DNA of 62,826 nucleotides from Bacteroidales bacterium (GCA_018401355.1 JAGYLD010000006.1:1-62826); one strand, 5' to 3'; shown: positions 27,192 to 36,526, numbered from the stretch's first letter. The notes: a model not told the origin generated them from the sequence alone. Translations and numbers: made by a program.

Positions 27192-28814
27192 TTACCAGAA
27201 AATAATATACAATGCAGCTACAATGGCTGAAAGAATGATGGCCCCGACATTGAAAACAGGCCCTGTATGAAACAAGCCCTTGTGAAGTTCAATACCTTTT
27301 GTTGCTTTTTTCCCGGGTTCCAGCAGGCTGACAACGATGCCGATCAGTGCCAGCACAAGGAATACAACCCCCATCCTGTCAAGGAAAGGCTGGTTTGGAA
27401 GCATTACCTTGAAAAGGAATGACAAAGGGATGGTCAAAACGGCTACGATCATGGCTGAATTGGCAGTCATTCTTTTCCAGAATAAACCAAAACAGAAAAT
27501 AACCACCACGCCTGGTGTAACAAATCCTGTAAATTCCTGAATATACTGAAAAGCCTGGTCCAGGCTACCAAGCAACGGCCTTGCGGTTACGATTGCAATG
27601 ACCAGGGCTGAGAAACTTACAATCCTTCCGACAGGAACCATCTGTGTATCAGAAACATTCTTCCTGATAAAATTTTTATAAATATCCATTGTAAAAATGG
27701 TAGAAGTAGAATTTAACATGGAAGCCAGGGATGAAACGATGGCGGCAATGAGTGCAGCGAAGGCCAATCCCTTGAGGCCTGCAGGAACAAATTGATGCAA
27801 CAGCCAGGGATAAGCTTTATCAGAAGGTTCAATTACGGCTGCGGTGTCTTTGGTTAATACAAACGCTGCAATCCCCGGTACAACCACTATAAGGGGAATA
27901 AGAATCTTCAGGAATCCGGCAAAGATAACCCCACGCTGGGCTTCTTTAATGCTCTTTGCAGCCAGTCCACGTTGAATAATATACTGATTAAATCCCCAAT
28001 AGGAAATATTTGCAATCCACATACCACCAATCAAAACACCAATGCCGGGCAGGTCAAGATATGCATCTTTTGTGCCTCCCTGACCATCCGGTATCATATG
28101 TTTTCCTTTTTCCAGGATCATTTCAAAATGTTTGGGTGCTTCCTCCATCATCTCCCTGAATCCTGCTACCACCCCCTGACCACCTGAGACAGCGTCGAGG
28201 GCAAGGTAGGTTGTCAGTAAACCACCACCAATGAGAAAGATAACCTGAATAACATCCGTCCATGCAACCGCCGACAAGCCACCGTAAATAGAATAAATAG
28301 CAGCAAAAGCCGCCAAACCGATAATACCCCATGTTAATGGAACGCCCATAATGGTCTTTAAGGCAAGAGCCCCTAGATAAAGCACCGATGTCAGGTTAAC
28401 AAAAACATAAACCAAAAGCCAAAAAGAAGCCATAGCCGTCCTCACCCTGTTATCATAACGCATTTCGAGAAATTGGGGCATGGTGTATATCTTTTTCTCC
28501 AGGAAGACAGGCAGAAAAAACTTACCTACAATGATCAGGGTAATGGCTGCCATCCACTCATAAGTTGCAATACCCAGGCCAATCGCAAATCCTGATCCGG
28601 ACATGCCAATGTATTGCTCGGCAGAAATATTTGACGCAATTAAAGAAGCACCAATGGCCCACCAGGGAAGTGCTTTGCTTGCAAGGAAATAATCCTGGGC
28701 AGTCTTTTTCGTGCCCTTTTTTGTTCTTGACACCCATAGTCCAACACCCACAATCAATAAACCATAAGCCATAAAAACCAAATAATCCAGAGGAAGGAAT
28801 TCGGATGTGTTCAT
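27192..28814 (-). CDS. SSS-family sodium/sugar symporter (SGLT type)
   Basis: This 540-residue sodium:solute symporter resembles Vibrio vSGLT, which imports galactose or glucose with Na+. It has about 14 membrane helices. Recognisable blocks are ASKALPWWAIGASLIASNIS (Na2 site region), SAEQYIGMSGSGFAIG, YSIYGGLSAVAWTDVIQ (the classical SSS signature), and GGMWIANISYWGFNQYIIQR. The ATG at 28814 is preferred over 28868 because the promoter boxes lie between them. It is divergent from galM, whose mutarotase supplies sugar anomers, so galactose or glucose uptake is likely. Confidence 0.93.
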   Translation of the reverse strand: MNTSEFLPLDYLVFMAYGLLIVGVGLWVSRTKKGTKKTAQDYFLASKALPWWAIGASLIASNISAEQYIGMSGSGFAIGLGIATYEWMAAITLIIVGKFFLPVFLEKKIYTMPQFLEMRYDNRVRTAMASFWLLVYVFVNLTSVLYLGALALKTIMGVPLTWGIIGLAAFAAIYSIYGGLSAVAWTDVIQVIFLIGGGLLTTYLALDAVSGGQGVVAGFREMMEEAPKHFEMILEKGKHMIPDGQGGTKDAYLDLPGIGVLIGGMWIANISYWGFNQYIIQRGLAAKSIKEAQRGVIFAGFLKILIPLIVVVPGIAAFVLTKDTAAVIEPSDKAYPWLLHQFVPAGLKGLAFAALIAAIVSSLASMLNSTSTIFTMDIYKNFIRKNVSDTQMVPVGRIVSFSALVIAIVTARPLLGSLDQAFQYIQEFTGFVTPGVVVIFCFGLFWKRMTANSAMIVAVLTIPLSFLFKVMLPNQPFLDRMGVVFLVLALIGIVVSLLEPGKKATKGIELHKGLFHTGPVFNVGAIILSAIVAALYIIFW

Positions 28815-28835
28815 AAGGTATTGAATTGAAAGATC

Positions 28836-28865
28836 CAAAATTAAAAAACTCTTTTCAATTTCCAA
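28836..28865 (-). promoter_or_regulatory. Promoter of the sugar symporter gene
   Basis: On the minus strand TTG (28865-28863) and TAATTTTG (28843-28836) are 19 bp apart, a good -33/-7 pair. The predicted start of transcription lies about 15-20 bp before the ATG at 28814. Confidence 0.65.
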
Positions 28866-28889
28866 CATGAAACATATATCGTATATTTG
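28859..28889 (+). promoter_or_regulatory. Candidate promoter of galM, overlapping the divergent promoter
   Basis: TATATTTG at 28882-28889 is a perfect -7 box; a weak -33 (TTT) lies 20 bp upstream at 28859-28861. It interlocks with the symporter promoter, so one regulator bound here could control both genes. Confidence 0.4.
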
Positions 28890-28912
28890 GATAACGAAAT
28901 CTGAATTAAGAT

Positions 28913-30061
28913 ATGAATGATTACAGGCTTGTCAGGTTTTTGGCAATAGCACCTTTGTTTTTCTTGCTTTCTTGCAACAGATTGCAAAAACCGGTAGAAA
29001 AAACCAATGCTAAGGATCTCATGACAATTAAAAAAGATTATTATGGAAACGCAGGAGATAGCAATGTGTATCTCTACACCCTTAAAAACAACAAAGGGTT
29101 GGAAGTAGCCATCACGAATTATGGAGGAATCATCACCTCCATATTAGCTCCTGACCGTGAAGGTCATTTCGAAGACGTTGTGCTCGGATTTGACAGCCTT
29201 GGAGGATATCTGTCAGGGCATCCATACTTCGGTTGCATTGTAGGCAGATATGCAAACAGGATTGCCAGGGGAAAATTCGAGCTGGACGGGAAAATATACA
29301 AACTTGCAACCAATAACGGACCCAACCACCTTCATGGTGGGGAAGAAGGCTTCGATAAAAAAATCTGGAAAGCCACAGATATTGTGAAATCAGATAGCGT
29401 TTACCTGGTATTAGAATATACAAGTCCCGACGGCGAAGAAGGATACCCTGGAAACCTTGATGTTAAAGTCACTTATGTACTTAATAACGAAAATGAACTA
29501 AAAATATATTATGAGGCGCAATGTGACAAACCCACACCTGTTAATCTGACAAACCACAGTTATTTTAACCTGGCAGGGGCAGGCAGTGGAAATATTCTGG
29601 ACCATGAGCTAATGATCGAAGCAGATAAATACACCGTGGTTGATGAAACGCTTATCCCTACCGGTGAACTCAGACCTGTCGAAAACACCCCCATGGATTT
29701 CAAAAACAGCAAGAAAATTGGAAAGGATCTGGATCAGGTCAAAGGTGGCTTTGATCACAATTTTGTCCTGAACAATAAAGGTAAATTTTCCAAAGTTGCC
29801 GAAGCATTTGAACCTATAAGCAGAAGAGTCCTGGAAGTTTTTACTTCAGAGCCAGGAATACAGTTTTATTCAGGCAATTTCCTTGATGGTACGGAAACAG
29901 GGAAAAACAATAAGACATACCATAAACATTATGGCTTTTGCCTTGAAACGCAACACTTCCCTGACTCACCAAATCATCCGGAATTCCCTGAAGTTATTCT
30001 TACGCCAGGTGAAATATACCAGCATCAAACGATGTATAAGTTTTCAACCAGGAAGGAATGA
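28913..30061 (+). CDS. galM: Aldose 1-epimerase (mutarotase), exported lipoprotein
   Basis: GalM interconverts alpha and beta anomers of galactose or glucose. The 382-residue protein carries a lipoprotein signal (APLFFLLSC, Cys21), so this copy acts on the periplasmic or outer face and not in the cytoplasm. Catalytic residues are visible: His in TNHSYFNLAG and Glu in CLETQHFPDSPNHP. Other family blocks are NYGGIITSILAPDREG, GCIVGRYANRIARGKF and GPNHLHGG. It is divergent from the sodium/sugar symporter, which suggests extracytoplasmic mutarotation feeding uptake. Confidence 0.95.
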   Translation: MNDYRLVRFLAIAPLFFLLSCNRLQKPVEKTNAKDLMTIKKDYYGNAGDSNVYLYTLKNNKGLEVAITNYGGIITSILAPDREGHFEDVVLGFDSLGGYLSGHPYFGCIVGRYANRIARGKFELDGKIYKLATNNGPNHLHGGEEGFDKKIWKATDIVKSDSVYLVLEYTSPDGEEGYPGNLDVKVTYVLNNENELKIYYEAQCDKPTPVNLTNHSYFNLAGAGSGNILDHELMIEADKYTVVDETLIPTGELRPVENTPMDFKNSKKIGKDLDQVKGGFDHNFVLNNKGKFSKVAEAFEPISRRVLEVFTSEPGIQFYSGNFLDGTETGKNNKTYHKHYGFCLETQHFPDSPNHPEFPEVILTPGEIYQHQTMYKFSTRKE

Positions 30062-30075
30062 CGAAAAACATTCAG

Positions 30076-30158
30076 CCATATAACCATCCCGCCAGGCGGG
30101 ATCAATTGCACCAAGACATCAGCTTTGGCCCCAGCCAGTGTCATTGATATAACCATAT
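30076..30158. repeat. Intergenic inverted repeat and ATATAACCATATAA-type copies
   Basis: The 110-bp gap holds a perfect 17-bp inverted repeat at 30086-30102 (ATCCCGCC, A, GGCGGGAT), flanked by CCATATAACCAT before it and ATATAACCATATAA after it. The latter words resemble the 8-bp repeat near pepD. There is no T run, so it is not a typical terminator; it looks like a dispersed intergenic element. Confidence 0.55.
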
Positions 30159-30171
30159 AATAATAAAAATT

Positions 30172-31281
30172 ATGAAAAAAATCATCGCCCTGCTTTTTAC
30201 TTTCATCTTTATTGCAACATCCTATTCACAACAGGAATGCAATTATGCACATTATGAAGGCACATTGGAAAATGGAACATTCTTTATCGCCGACCTTACC
30301 TTTACCGGCCATGCTGTTGAAGGGTACTATTATTATCAGATTCAAAAAGAAATTGATAAAATGCAAGCAATAGTATATGGAGACTGGAATTACCTGAAAG
30401 GAAAGGTAAATGGAGAAGAAATTTCTTTATTTGAGATTACTGATGGTGATACAACAGCCACAATAGCAGCCAGAATCAATAACAAATTGGAGATTTCCGG
30501 ATTGTGGAAAGCCAAATCGAGGGGACTTGAATCTAACTTTGAAATCAAACCGGTATTTCCTGAGGGGACGATACCATTCAGATCATATTGTAACCGGGGC
30601 GATAAACCTTTAAACAATAAACCAAACTCACCACATGCACAGATAGAAATGAGCCTTCTTTTACCTGATAAAAATGTAGAGGTTAATCTGTCTGCTTTGA
30701 TGAGCAAATATGTAATAGAGGAGTATTCTCCGAATCATCAGGGATGGCAGGGGGATATGATCCTCAATGATATAAAGGAGAACTTTTTCAGGCAATATGT
30801 TGCCAAGAACAAAGACATCCACGAAAGCGGATTTTCATTTAACTGGGTAAAATACCTGAATTCAACGATATACTTCAATCAGTCCGGATTCACGACATAC
30901 AAAATAACCAACTACGGTTTTACAGGAGGCGCGCATGGTATCACCAGGATAAACTACCTCGTATTCGATACAAAAGATGCAGTGAAACTGCTCCCGGAAG
31001 ATATTTTTACCGAGGGGTATGAAGAAACCCTTTCCGGCATGATCGAAGATCAGCTCAGAGAGTTATATAATTTAAAGCCTGATGAGCAACTTTCTGATGG
31101 CGGATTTTTTAAAGATTCAGTTTCACCAAATAACAATATTTTTTTAAATTTAAAAGGTATTGGGTTTCTTTATAATCAATATGAAATTGCACCTTATTCC
31201 TTTGGACAGATCATAGTATTTTTTTCTTATGAAGAATTGAAAAACATTCTTAAACCAGGAATAAGAATTCCTTCAGAATGA
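30172..31281 (+). CDS. Secreted DUF3298-domain-like protein
   Basis: The 369-residue product has a signal peptide (MKKIIALLFTFIFIATSYSQ). The N-terminal half is a beta-rich domain (HYEGTLENGTFFIADLTF). The C-terminal half matches the DUF3298 pattern: NYGFTGGAHGITRINYLVFD, KLLPEDIFTEGYEETL and YEIAPYSFGQIIVFFSYEEL. DUF3298 occurs with PdaC-type domains and in anti-sigma proteins such as RsiV, and may bind glycans or lysozyme. Its role here is unknown. It precedes a small MscS gene by 15 bp. Confidence 0.8.
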   Translation: MKKIIALLFTFIFIATSYSQQECNYAHYEGTLENGTFFIADLTFTGHAVEGYYYYQIQKEIDKMQAIVYGDWNYLKGKVNGEEISLFEITDGDTTATIAARINNKLEISGLWKAKSRGLESNFEIKPVFPEGTIPFRSYCNRGDKPLNNKPNSPHAQIEMSLLLPDKNVEVNLSALMSKYVIEEYSPNHQGWQGDMILNDIKENFFRQYVAKNKDIHESGFSFNWVKYLNSTIYFNQSGFTTYKITNYGFTGGAHGITRINYLVFDTKDAVKLLPEDIFTEGYEETLSGMIEDQLRELYNLKPDEQLSDGGFFKDSVSPNNNIFLNLKGIGFLYNQYEIAPYSFGQIIVFFSYEELKNILKPGIRIPSE

Positions 31282-31296
31282 CCAATAATTAAGCAT

Positions 31297-32121
31297 ATGC
31301 AAAGTATCAGTGAATTATTTGATATTAAAATTCTTGACACAAAACATGTCGATATCTCCATTTACTCAATTATACTGATCATTGGTCTGGTAATAGGATT
31401 ACGCCTTTTGTTGTTTCTAATCAGGAAAATCCTGAAAAACACAGAAAAAAAGAAAAAGCTCAATGAAAATCAGATTTTTGTGATCTATCAGATCATCAAA
31501 TATTTTGTAATTGTAATTGCCATTGTGGTAATCCTGGAAAGCCTGGGATTAAATATGACCATTCTGACAGCAAGTTCCGCTGCCTTATTTGTCGGTATCG
31601 GACTTGGACTCCAACAGGTATTTAAGGATATGTTTGCCGGAATTATACTGTTATTCACTGGCACAATAAGAATTGGCGACGTAATAGAAATAGAAAGCAT
31701 TGTTGCCAAAGTCACCAGCATAGGGTTTCGAACATCTACAGTAATCACAAGGGACGACATAGACATGATCATCCCAAATTCCATTATTATTTCAGAAAAG
31801 GTAATAAACTGGTCATATAATAATGATAAAACCAGGTTCAAACTGGAAGTCGGGGTTGCTTACGGCTCTGATGTAGAACTTGTCAGACAGGTGCTGCTTG
31901 AAGTAGCCGGCAAAAATGAAGAAGTATCTGAGAATCCGGCTCCATTTGTCAGGTTTAACGATTTTGGAGATTCTTCACTGGTATTCCAGTTATATTTTTG
32001 GAGCAAGAACATGTACAGGATAGAAAATGTGCTTAGTGATATGAGGTTTTTGATTGACAAGAAGTTCAGGGAAAATAAAATCACCATTCCTTTTCCTCAA
32101 AGGGATGTACACATGAAATAG
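31297..32121 (+). CDS. Small-conductance mechanosensitive channel (MscS)
   Basis: The 274-residue channel protein has the standard MscS size and plan: three N-terminal helices (about 20-45, 60-82 and 88-122), with the pore helix in SSAALFVGIGLGLQQVFKD, followed by the beta domain (IRIGDVIEIESIVAKVTSIG, seen as IGDVIEIESIVAKV), the invariant IPNSIIISEKVINWS, and the alpha-beta C-terminal cage. It would relieve osmotic pressure. This is the second MscS-family gene in the window; the first (9106-10389) is a YbdG-type paralogue. Confidence 0.95.
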   Translation: MQSISELFDIKILDTKHVDISIYSIILIIGLVIGLRLLLFLIRKILKNTEKKKKLNENQIFVIYQIIKYFVIVIAIVVILESLGLNMTILTASSAALFVGIGLGLQQVFKDMFAGIILLFTGTIRIGDVIEIESIVAKVTSIGFRTSTVITRDDIDMIIPNSIIISEKVINWSYNNDKTRFKLEVGVAYGSDVELVRQVLLEVAGKNEEVSENPAPFVRFNDFGDSSLVFQLYFWSKNMYRIENVLSDMRFLIDKKFRENKITIPFPQRDVHMK

Positions 32122-32157
32122 ATACCATATATGACCTTTGAAAAAGGAAAGGTTAAT

Positions 32158-32174
32158 TTTACATTAAGTTTAGT
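32158..32174 (+). promoter_or_regulatory. Weak PHO-box-like direct repeat before the Na/Pi gene
   Basis: TTTACA (32158-32163), 5 bp, then TTTAGT (32169-32174) gives an 11-bp spaced direct repeat. It resembles the PhoB/PhoP box plan but is poorly conserved. A perfect TATTTTTG -7 box follows at 32207-32214. Confidence 0.3.
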
Positions 32175-32244
32175 TAACGAACATAATCTCAATGCTATAA
32201 AATCCATATTTTTGAAGTTTGTTTGAAAAATTCGGATTTGAGCA

Positions 32245-33936
32245 ATGAAATTTCTTTTAGAAATATTGACCATTATCGGATCCCTGGGAATCTTCCTTTA
32301 TGGGATGATCCTTATGAGTGAGTCTTTGCAAAAAGTTGCAGGGAAAAGGATCAGAAAGACCATTGCCGCCATTACTTCAAACAAATACAAAGGTTTACTT
32401 TCTGGCACACTGATAACTTCTGCCATACAATCTTCTTCTGCAACAACGGTTATGGTTGTCAGCTTCGTAAATGCAGGATTGCTTTCCTTTTCCGAATCGA
32501 TTGGGGTCATAATGGGTGCAAACATAGGAACCACAATTACTCCATGGGTTGTTTCCATACTTGGTTTTGGAAAGGTCTTTAATATTAATATCATCCTGTT
32601 ACCATTGGTTGCTTTAAGCATGCCGTTTTTATTTTCAGGCAGGAACATAAGTAAATCATGGGGAGAATTTATTATCGGTTTTGCCATTTTATTCATGGGA
32701 CTGGACTTTCTAAAAAATTCTGTTCCTTCCATAGACGAAACATCAGCTGTTGTTGATTATATTAGAGGGATTGAAAATGTTACTTACCTACGGATCATTC
32801 TTTTCGTTGGGATTGGAATGCTTTTTACTATCATTTTTCAGTCATCAAGTGCAGTGATGGCATTCACGTTTGTCATTGCAAGTAATCAATGGATACCTTT
32901 TGAATTTGCAGCAGCAATGGTTCTGGGAGAAAACATCGGAACCTCTATTACAGCTAATATTGCAGCCATTGTAGCAAATATTTCCTCAAAAAGAGCTGCA
33001 TTTTTTCATTTCTTTTTCAACCTGATCGGGGTATTATGGGTATTATTGATTTTCCATCCAATTCTCAAAGGTATTGCCCAGATAACCGAGGTGTTAGAGG
33101 GTTCTAATCCTTTTGAAAGCTATACAGCCATCCCAATAGCGCTCGCCGTTTTCCACTCAGGATTTAACATAACAAACTCTTTTCTTCTTTTACCTTTCAC
33201 TCACACCATTGAAAAACTTCTTAAATCAGTACTTCCGGAAAAAGATAAACTCCACAATACCCATCACCTTGTTCATATCAACTCGGCATATTTAAGCACT
33301 TCTGAATTATCCCTGGTTCTCGGCAAAAATGAAATTGTCGCTTATGCACAAACGGTAAAAACAATGCTTGATATGATTCCTGAATTTTTGATGGAAAAAA
33401 GGATCAAGAAATACAACAAATTATATGACAGGATTCAGAATTTTGAAGACATTATAGATAAAACGGAGCTAGAAATTGCCAATTACCTTACGAAGATTTC
33501 AGAAGGAAAATTAAGTATTAAGGGAACGAAACAAATCCGGGCCATGTTGAAGATGATAGATGATATTGAGAGTATGGGTGATGCTTGCAACAATATGGCC
33601 AAAAACATAAAACAAAAGAATGACGCAAAACTATATTTCATTCAGGAACAAAGGAATGAATTAAATGAAATGTTTTCGCTTTTAAACGAAGCATTTGATA
33701 TGATGATAAACAATTTATCTGCCGATTTTGATCAGATTAATGAAACAAAAGCCTATAAATATGAAGAAAGGATTAATTCTTTACGAGATCGTATTAAAGA
33801 CAGGCATATGATAAACATAAAAGAAGAAAAATACACTTACCAAACAGGAGTTTACTATATAGACATTATTTCTCAGTTGGAAAAAATGGGTGATTACATA
33901 ATCAATGTAACGCAAGCAATAATTGAAACCCGATAA
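32245..33936 (+). CDS. Na/Pi cotransporter (NptA/PNaS family) with C-terminal PhoU domain
   Basis: This 563-residue sodium-dependent phosphate transporter has two inverted halves with the QSSSA motifs (IQSSSATTVMVVSFVNAG and FQSSSAVMAFTF) and the paired GANIGTTITPW and GENIGTSITANIA. After the membrane part (to about 340) comes a 220-residue cytoplasmic helical bundle typical of PhoU (EIANYLTKISEG, MLKMIDDIESMGDACNNMAK, DIISQLEKMGDYIINVTQ). The PhoU tail is common in this family and probably tunes uptake. It is the first gene of the phosphate island. Confidence 0.94.
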   Translation: MKFLLEILTIIGSLGIFLYGMILMSESLQKVAGKRIRKTIAAITSNKYKGLLSGTLITSAIQSSSATTVMVVSFVNAGLLSFSESIGVIMGANIGTTITPWVVSILGFGKVFNINIILLPLVALSMPFLFSGRNISKSWGEFIIGFAILFMGLDFLKNSVPSIDETSAVVDYIRGIENVTYLRIILFVGIGMLFTIIFQSSSAVMAFTFVIASNQWIPFEFAAAMVLGENIGTSITANIAAIVANISSKRAAFFHFFFNLIGVLWVLLIFHPILKGIAQITEVLEGSNPFESYTAIPIALAVFHSGFNITNSFLLLPFTHTIEKLLKSVLPEKDKLHNTHHLVHINSAYLSTSELSLVLGKNEIVAYAQTVKTMLDMIPEFLMEKRIKKYNKLYDRIQNFEDIIDKTELEIANYLTKISEGKLSIKGTKQIRAMLKMIDDIESMGDACNNMAKNIKQKNDAKLYFIQEQRNELNEMFSLLNEAFDMMINNLSADFDQINETKAYKYEERINSLRDRIKDRHMINIKEEKYTYQTGVYYIDIISQLEKMGDYIINVTQAIIETR

Positions 33937-33956
33937 CAAAAAGAACTCAAACAAAA

Positions 33957-35324
33957 TTAATCCAGCAAAAAGCCTGACCTGCTCAAACAAGTCCATCCTG
34001 ATGCCCAGTTGTTTATATAAAAAGCCCCTTTATAATTCACCTCATCAAACCACGAATCAGGATAGGAATATTGTTGCCCGAAAATGTCACCATAAGGAAC
34101 AGGTTTACAATAATTCACGGTGAAATCAATCCCTGGATCCGTTATTCTGTTACCGGCCTGGTAAAAGTATTCCCTGATTATTTGGTTTTGAGTATCTACA
34201 TTTATTCCGGAAGGTGCAAAAACATTATAAATATCATTCTGGGAGTTATCCGCAACATTGAAAAAAATGTTATCAGGGAGTTCAAGATTTCCTGTCTGAA
34301 ATTGTCGATAGCTATCATCGCTATTCTCCACATATTCAACTGAAATACCATTACCTTGATTAAGAAATATTGAATTTGCAATTATGCCGGCTGCGTTAAA
34401 ATTAAACTCAGCCACTTTCGAAGCTGAAGAAATGCCCCTGCCAATAAATGTTGAGTTAAAGATTTGAGGCTGAGAATATGGAATTCCGGCAACAGGATCA
34501 ATTCCCCCTCCAATCTCAAGAATCTTGTCTCCACGATCGTCTGCCTGGATAGCAAACCAGAATTGTCCATATCCCCGGTATCCTATATCAAAATCAAAAG
34601 CATCGTCACCACAAAAAGCAACAATAATATTTTTACAATTAACCGTTCCACCAAAAAATTCCACCCCATCATCGGCATTTGAAACAATTTCCACATTTTC
34701 AATGATGGTATTCTTTCCAACGCCCCCTAATGTAAGGCCATTGATTTCATTGCCTTCTCCTATATTAGTACCACCGTGCCGTATTGACACATAACGAAGT
34801 ATTCCTGAATTGTCTGTATCATCTTCTCCTCCATACAACCCCCTTGGTTCACTAAGTGGAATCCCCTCGATATGAGCCTCATTTGAAGACAGATTTAACC
34901 GTGCATTTCCAAGTATGATAAGTCCACCCCACAAACCACTTGTTTTCAAAGGAACAGACCCTTCAAGATCATCTCCTTCAACAGTGAAAATAATAGGTTT
35001 CTCAGGAGTTCCATTTGCAAAGATCTTACCGCCACGACTCACAATAAGTGCTGTAGCCGCGCTCCCCTGGCCGGTCTGAGAACGAATTACTGTACCAGGT
35101 TGAATGGTAAGTATTTGGCCATCGTTAACAAAAACAAGTCCGCTAAGGATGTATTTTTTATTATTATACCATGTTGTAGTACCTGTGCCCCCACCATTAT
35201 CTGTGATCACCTCCTCCCCTCCTTCAACCTCATAATCACCTTTTCTGCAAGATGAAAGAACTACAAATCCGATAAAAATCAAAAACCAAAAATATTTAAT
35301 CCTGATCCTTTTATAATAACTCAT
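33957..35324 (-). CDS. Lipoprotein with beta-helix repeats, phosphate-island associated
   Basis: The 455-residue product has a lipoprotein signal (FLIFIGFVVLSSC, Cys26) and repeats typical of right-handed beta-helices: GLVFVNDGQILTIQPGTVIRS, GLWGGLIILGNARLN, YVSIRHGG, ILEIGGGIDP, STFIGRG. Bacteroidota genomes hold many such proteins (GLWGGLIILGNA is distinctive), sometimes misnamed multidrug transporters. It follows the porin on the same strand 58 bp downstream, so the two are probably cotranscribed and both surface-located. That suggests a role in capturing a phosphorus source, but no enzyme motif is visible. Confidence 0.85.
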   Translation of the reverse strand: MSYYKRIRIKYFWFLIFIGFVVLSSCRKGDYEVEGGEEVITDNGGGTGTTTWYNNKKYILSGLVFVNDGQILTIQPGTVIRSQTGQGSAATALIVSRGGKIFANGTPEKPIIFTVEGDDLEGSVPLKTSGLWGGLIILGNARLNLSSNEAHIEGIPLSEPRGLYGGEDDTDNSGILRYVSIRHGGTNIGEGNEINGLTLGGVGKNTIIENVEIVSNADDGVEFFGGTVNCKNIIVAFCGDDAFDFDIGYRGYGQFWFAIQADDRGDKILEIGGGIDPVAGIPYSQPQIFNSTFIGRGISSASKVAEFNFNAAGIIANSIFLNQGNGISVEYVENSDDSYRQFQTGNLELPDNIFFNVADNSQNDIYNVFAPSGINVDTQNQIIREYFYQAGNRITDPGIDFTVNYCKPVPYGDIFGQQYSYPDSWFDEVNYKGAFYINNWASGWTCLSRSGFLLD

Positions 35325-35382
35325 AGAAAAATCAAATTATTTAATCCAAAACAACACATTTACTTCATCTGGTAAAACAAAA

Positions 35383-36393
35383 TCATAACTTATATTCAAG
35401 ATTCAGAAACAAGTATGCCTCATTTGTAGCATTTTTTGCATAAGGATACCAATCCTGATAACTTAATGCAAGCTTTACTTGTTGGATCGGAGCAAACTGT
35501 ATCCCGCCAATAAGTGCACTTCCATCCTTTTCAAGGTTCCATGGACGATCATCATTTTCAACAACATTAGAATTAACCATATCATATCTTCCAAATACCT
35601 GGAATTTTGGAAGAATATTCCACTGTCCATACAGGGAATATCCATACCTGTTATATCCTGATTCATAATACTCATTAAACTTATAATTATATTCAATGCC
35701 AAACCTAATCAAAGATTTGTATTCGTAACCCAGGAACATTGCCAATGTGGACTGAATTTTTGCCTGATTCATTAAATCAAAATATACTCTTGCGTAAATA
35801 CCTCTCAAATTTTTCAGGCTAATCCCAAAAGCAGCTTTATAAGTATTATCTGCCTGTAATTGTGTGTAGCCTTCTCCATTCACAACTGATAAATCCAAAG
35901 AAACATATTCTCTGGGTTCATAAATGATATTACATCCAATATCAGCAGATGAACCAAACCGGTATTCATCCTGAAAAGATTTGAAAATGTAACGATGTCC
36001 CCAAAATTTTTCCTGTAGCTTAAACTGCAGCAGGTCGATAATACCAAAAGAGGATGAAATTCTACCATTCGAATACTTCAGATAAGCATTTTTAAAATAT
36101 GCATAGCGCCGCAATAATGAAAACTCTGAGATATCCTCAGGACTTCCTACGTCAAGCTTCGCGGCAATTGTAAACTCCCTGGATAAAAAATACTCATATC
36201 CAAAATAAGCCCGTTTTATTTCAAAGGCTGATCTATTATTATCCTCGGATATCCCTGCGTGAAAATTGCTAAAGACCCTGATTATTGGCTGACCATATGG
36301 ATTAAAATCAACATTGTTATCTTCCTGACAAGAAAGATTTATTATTTTTAAAAAGAATATCAGAAGGGTTAATAAAAATTTTGTTAATTTCAT
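35383..36393 (-). CDS. OprO/OprP-like (phosphate-selective) outer-membrane porin
   Basis: The 336-residue product has a signal peptide (MKLTKFLLTLLIFFLKIINLSCQ) and a barrel-forming remainder ending in LFLNLEYKL. The first mature strands (VDFNPYGQPIIRVFSNFHAG, AFEIKRAYFGYEYFLSREFTIAAKLDVG in parts RAYFGYEYFLS and TIAAKLDVG) match the start of phosphate-selective porin O/P proteins, and the end (ALIGGIQFAPIQQVKLALSYQDW) matches the family's last strands. Selectivity cannot be read from sequence, but divergent orientation to a PiT phosphate transporter supports phosphate uptake. Confidence 0.85.
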   Translation of the reverse strand: MKLTKFLLTLLIFFLKIINLSCQEDNNVDFNPYGQPIIRVFSNFHAGISEDNNRSAFEIKRAYFGYEYFLSREFTIAAKLDVGSPEDISEFSLLRRYAYFKNAYLKYSNGRISSSFGIIDLLQFKLQEKFWGHRYIFKSFQDEYRFGSSADIGCNIIYEPREYVSLDLSVVNGEGYTQLQADNTYKAAFGISLKNLRGIYARVYFDLMNQAKIQSTLAMFLGYEYKSLIRFGIEYNYKFNEYYESGYNRYGYSLYGQWNILPKFQVFGRYDMVNSNVVENDDRPWNLEKDGSALIGGIQFAPIQQVKLALSYQDWYPYAKNATNEAYLFLNLEYKL

Positions 36394-36470
36394 ATCTTAA
36401 AATTGAAAATTTGGCTATGGGTTTGATTTTATTTTAATTATTAATGTGAATGGCAATTTTAATAAAAAAT

Positions 36471-36526
36471 TTAACATTTTCTTAACATTAGAATAAAATC
36501 CCGTCAAAGTGGAATCTTTATTTTCG
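36471..36526 (+). promoter_or_regulatory. PHO-box-like direct repeat and -7 box before PiT gene
   Basis: TTAACA at 36471-36476 and again at 36482-36487 form an exact direct repeat with an 11-bp period, the spacing of PhoP/PhoB boxes. A near-consensus -7 box TATTTTCG lies at 36519-36526, placing the repeat just upstream of the -33 region. The site is in the divergent gap between porin and transporter. Confidence 0.5.

Noticed and set aside
32298-32732. 144-residue minus-strand ORF
   Set aside because: It is antisense to the Na/Pi cotransporter gene.
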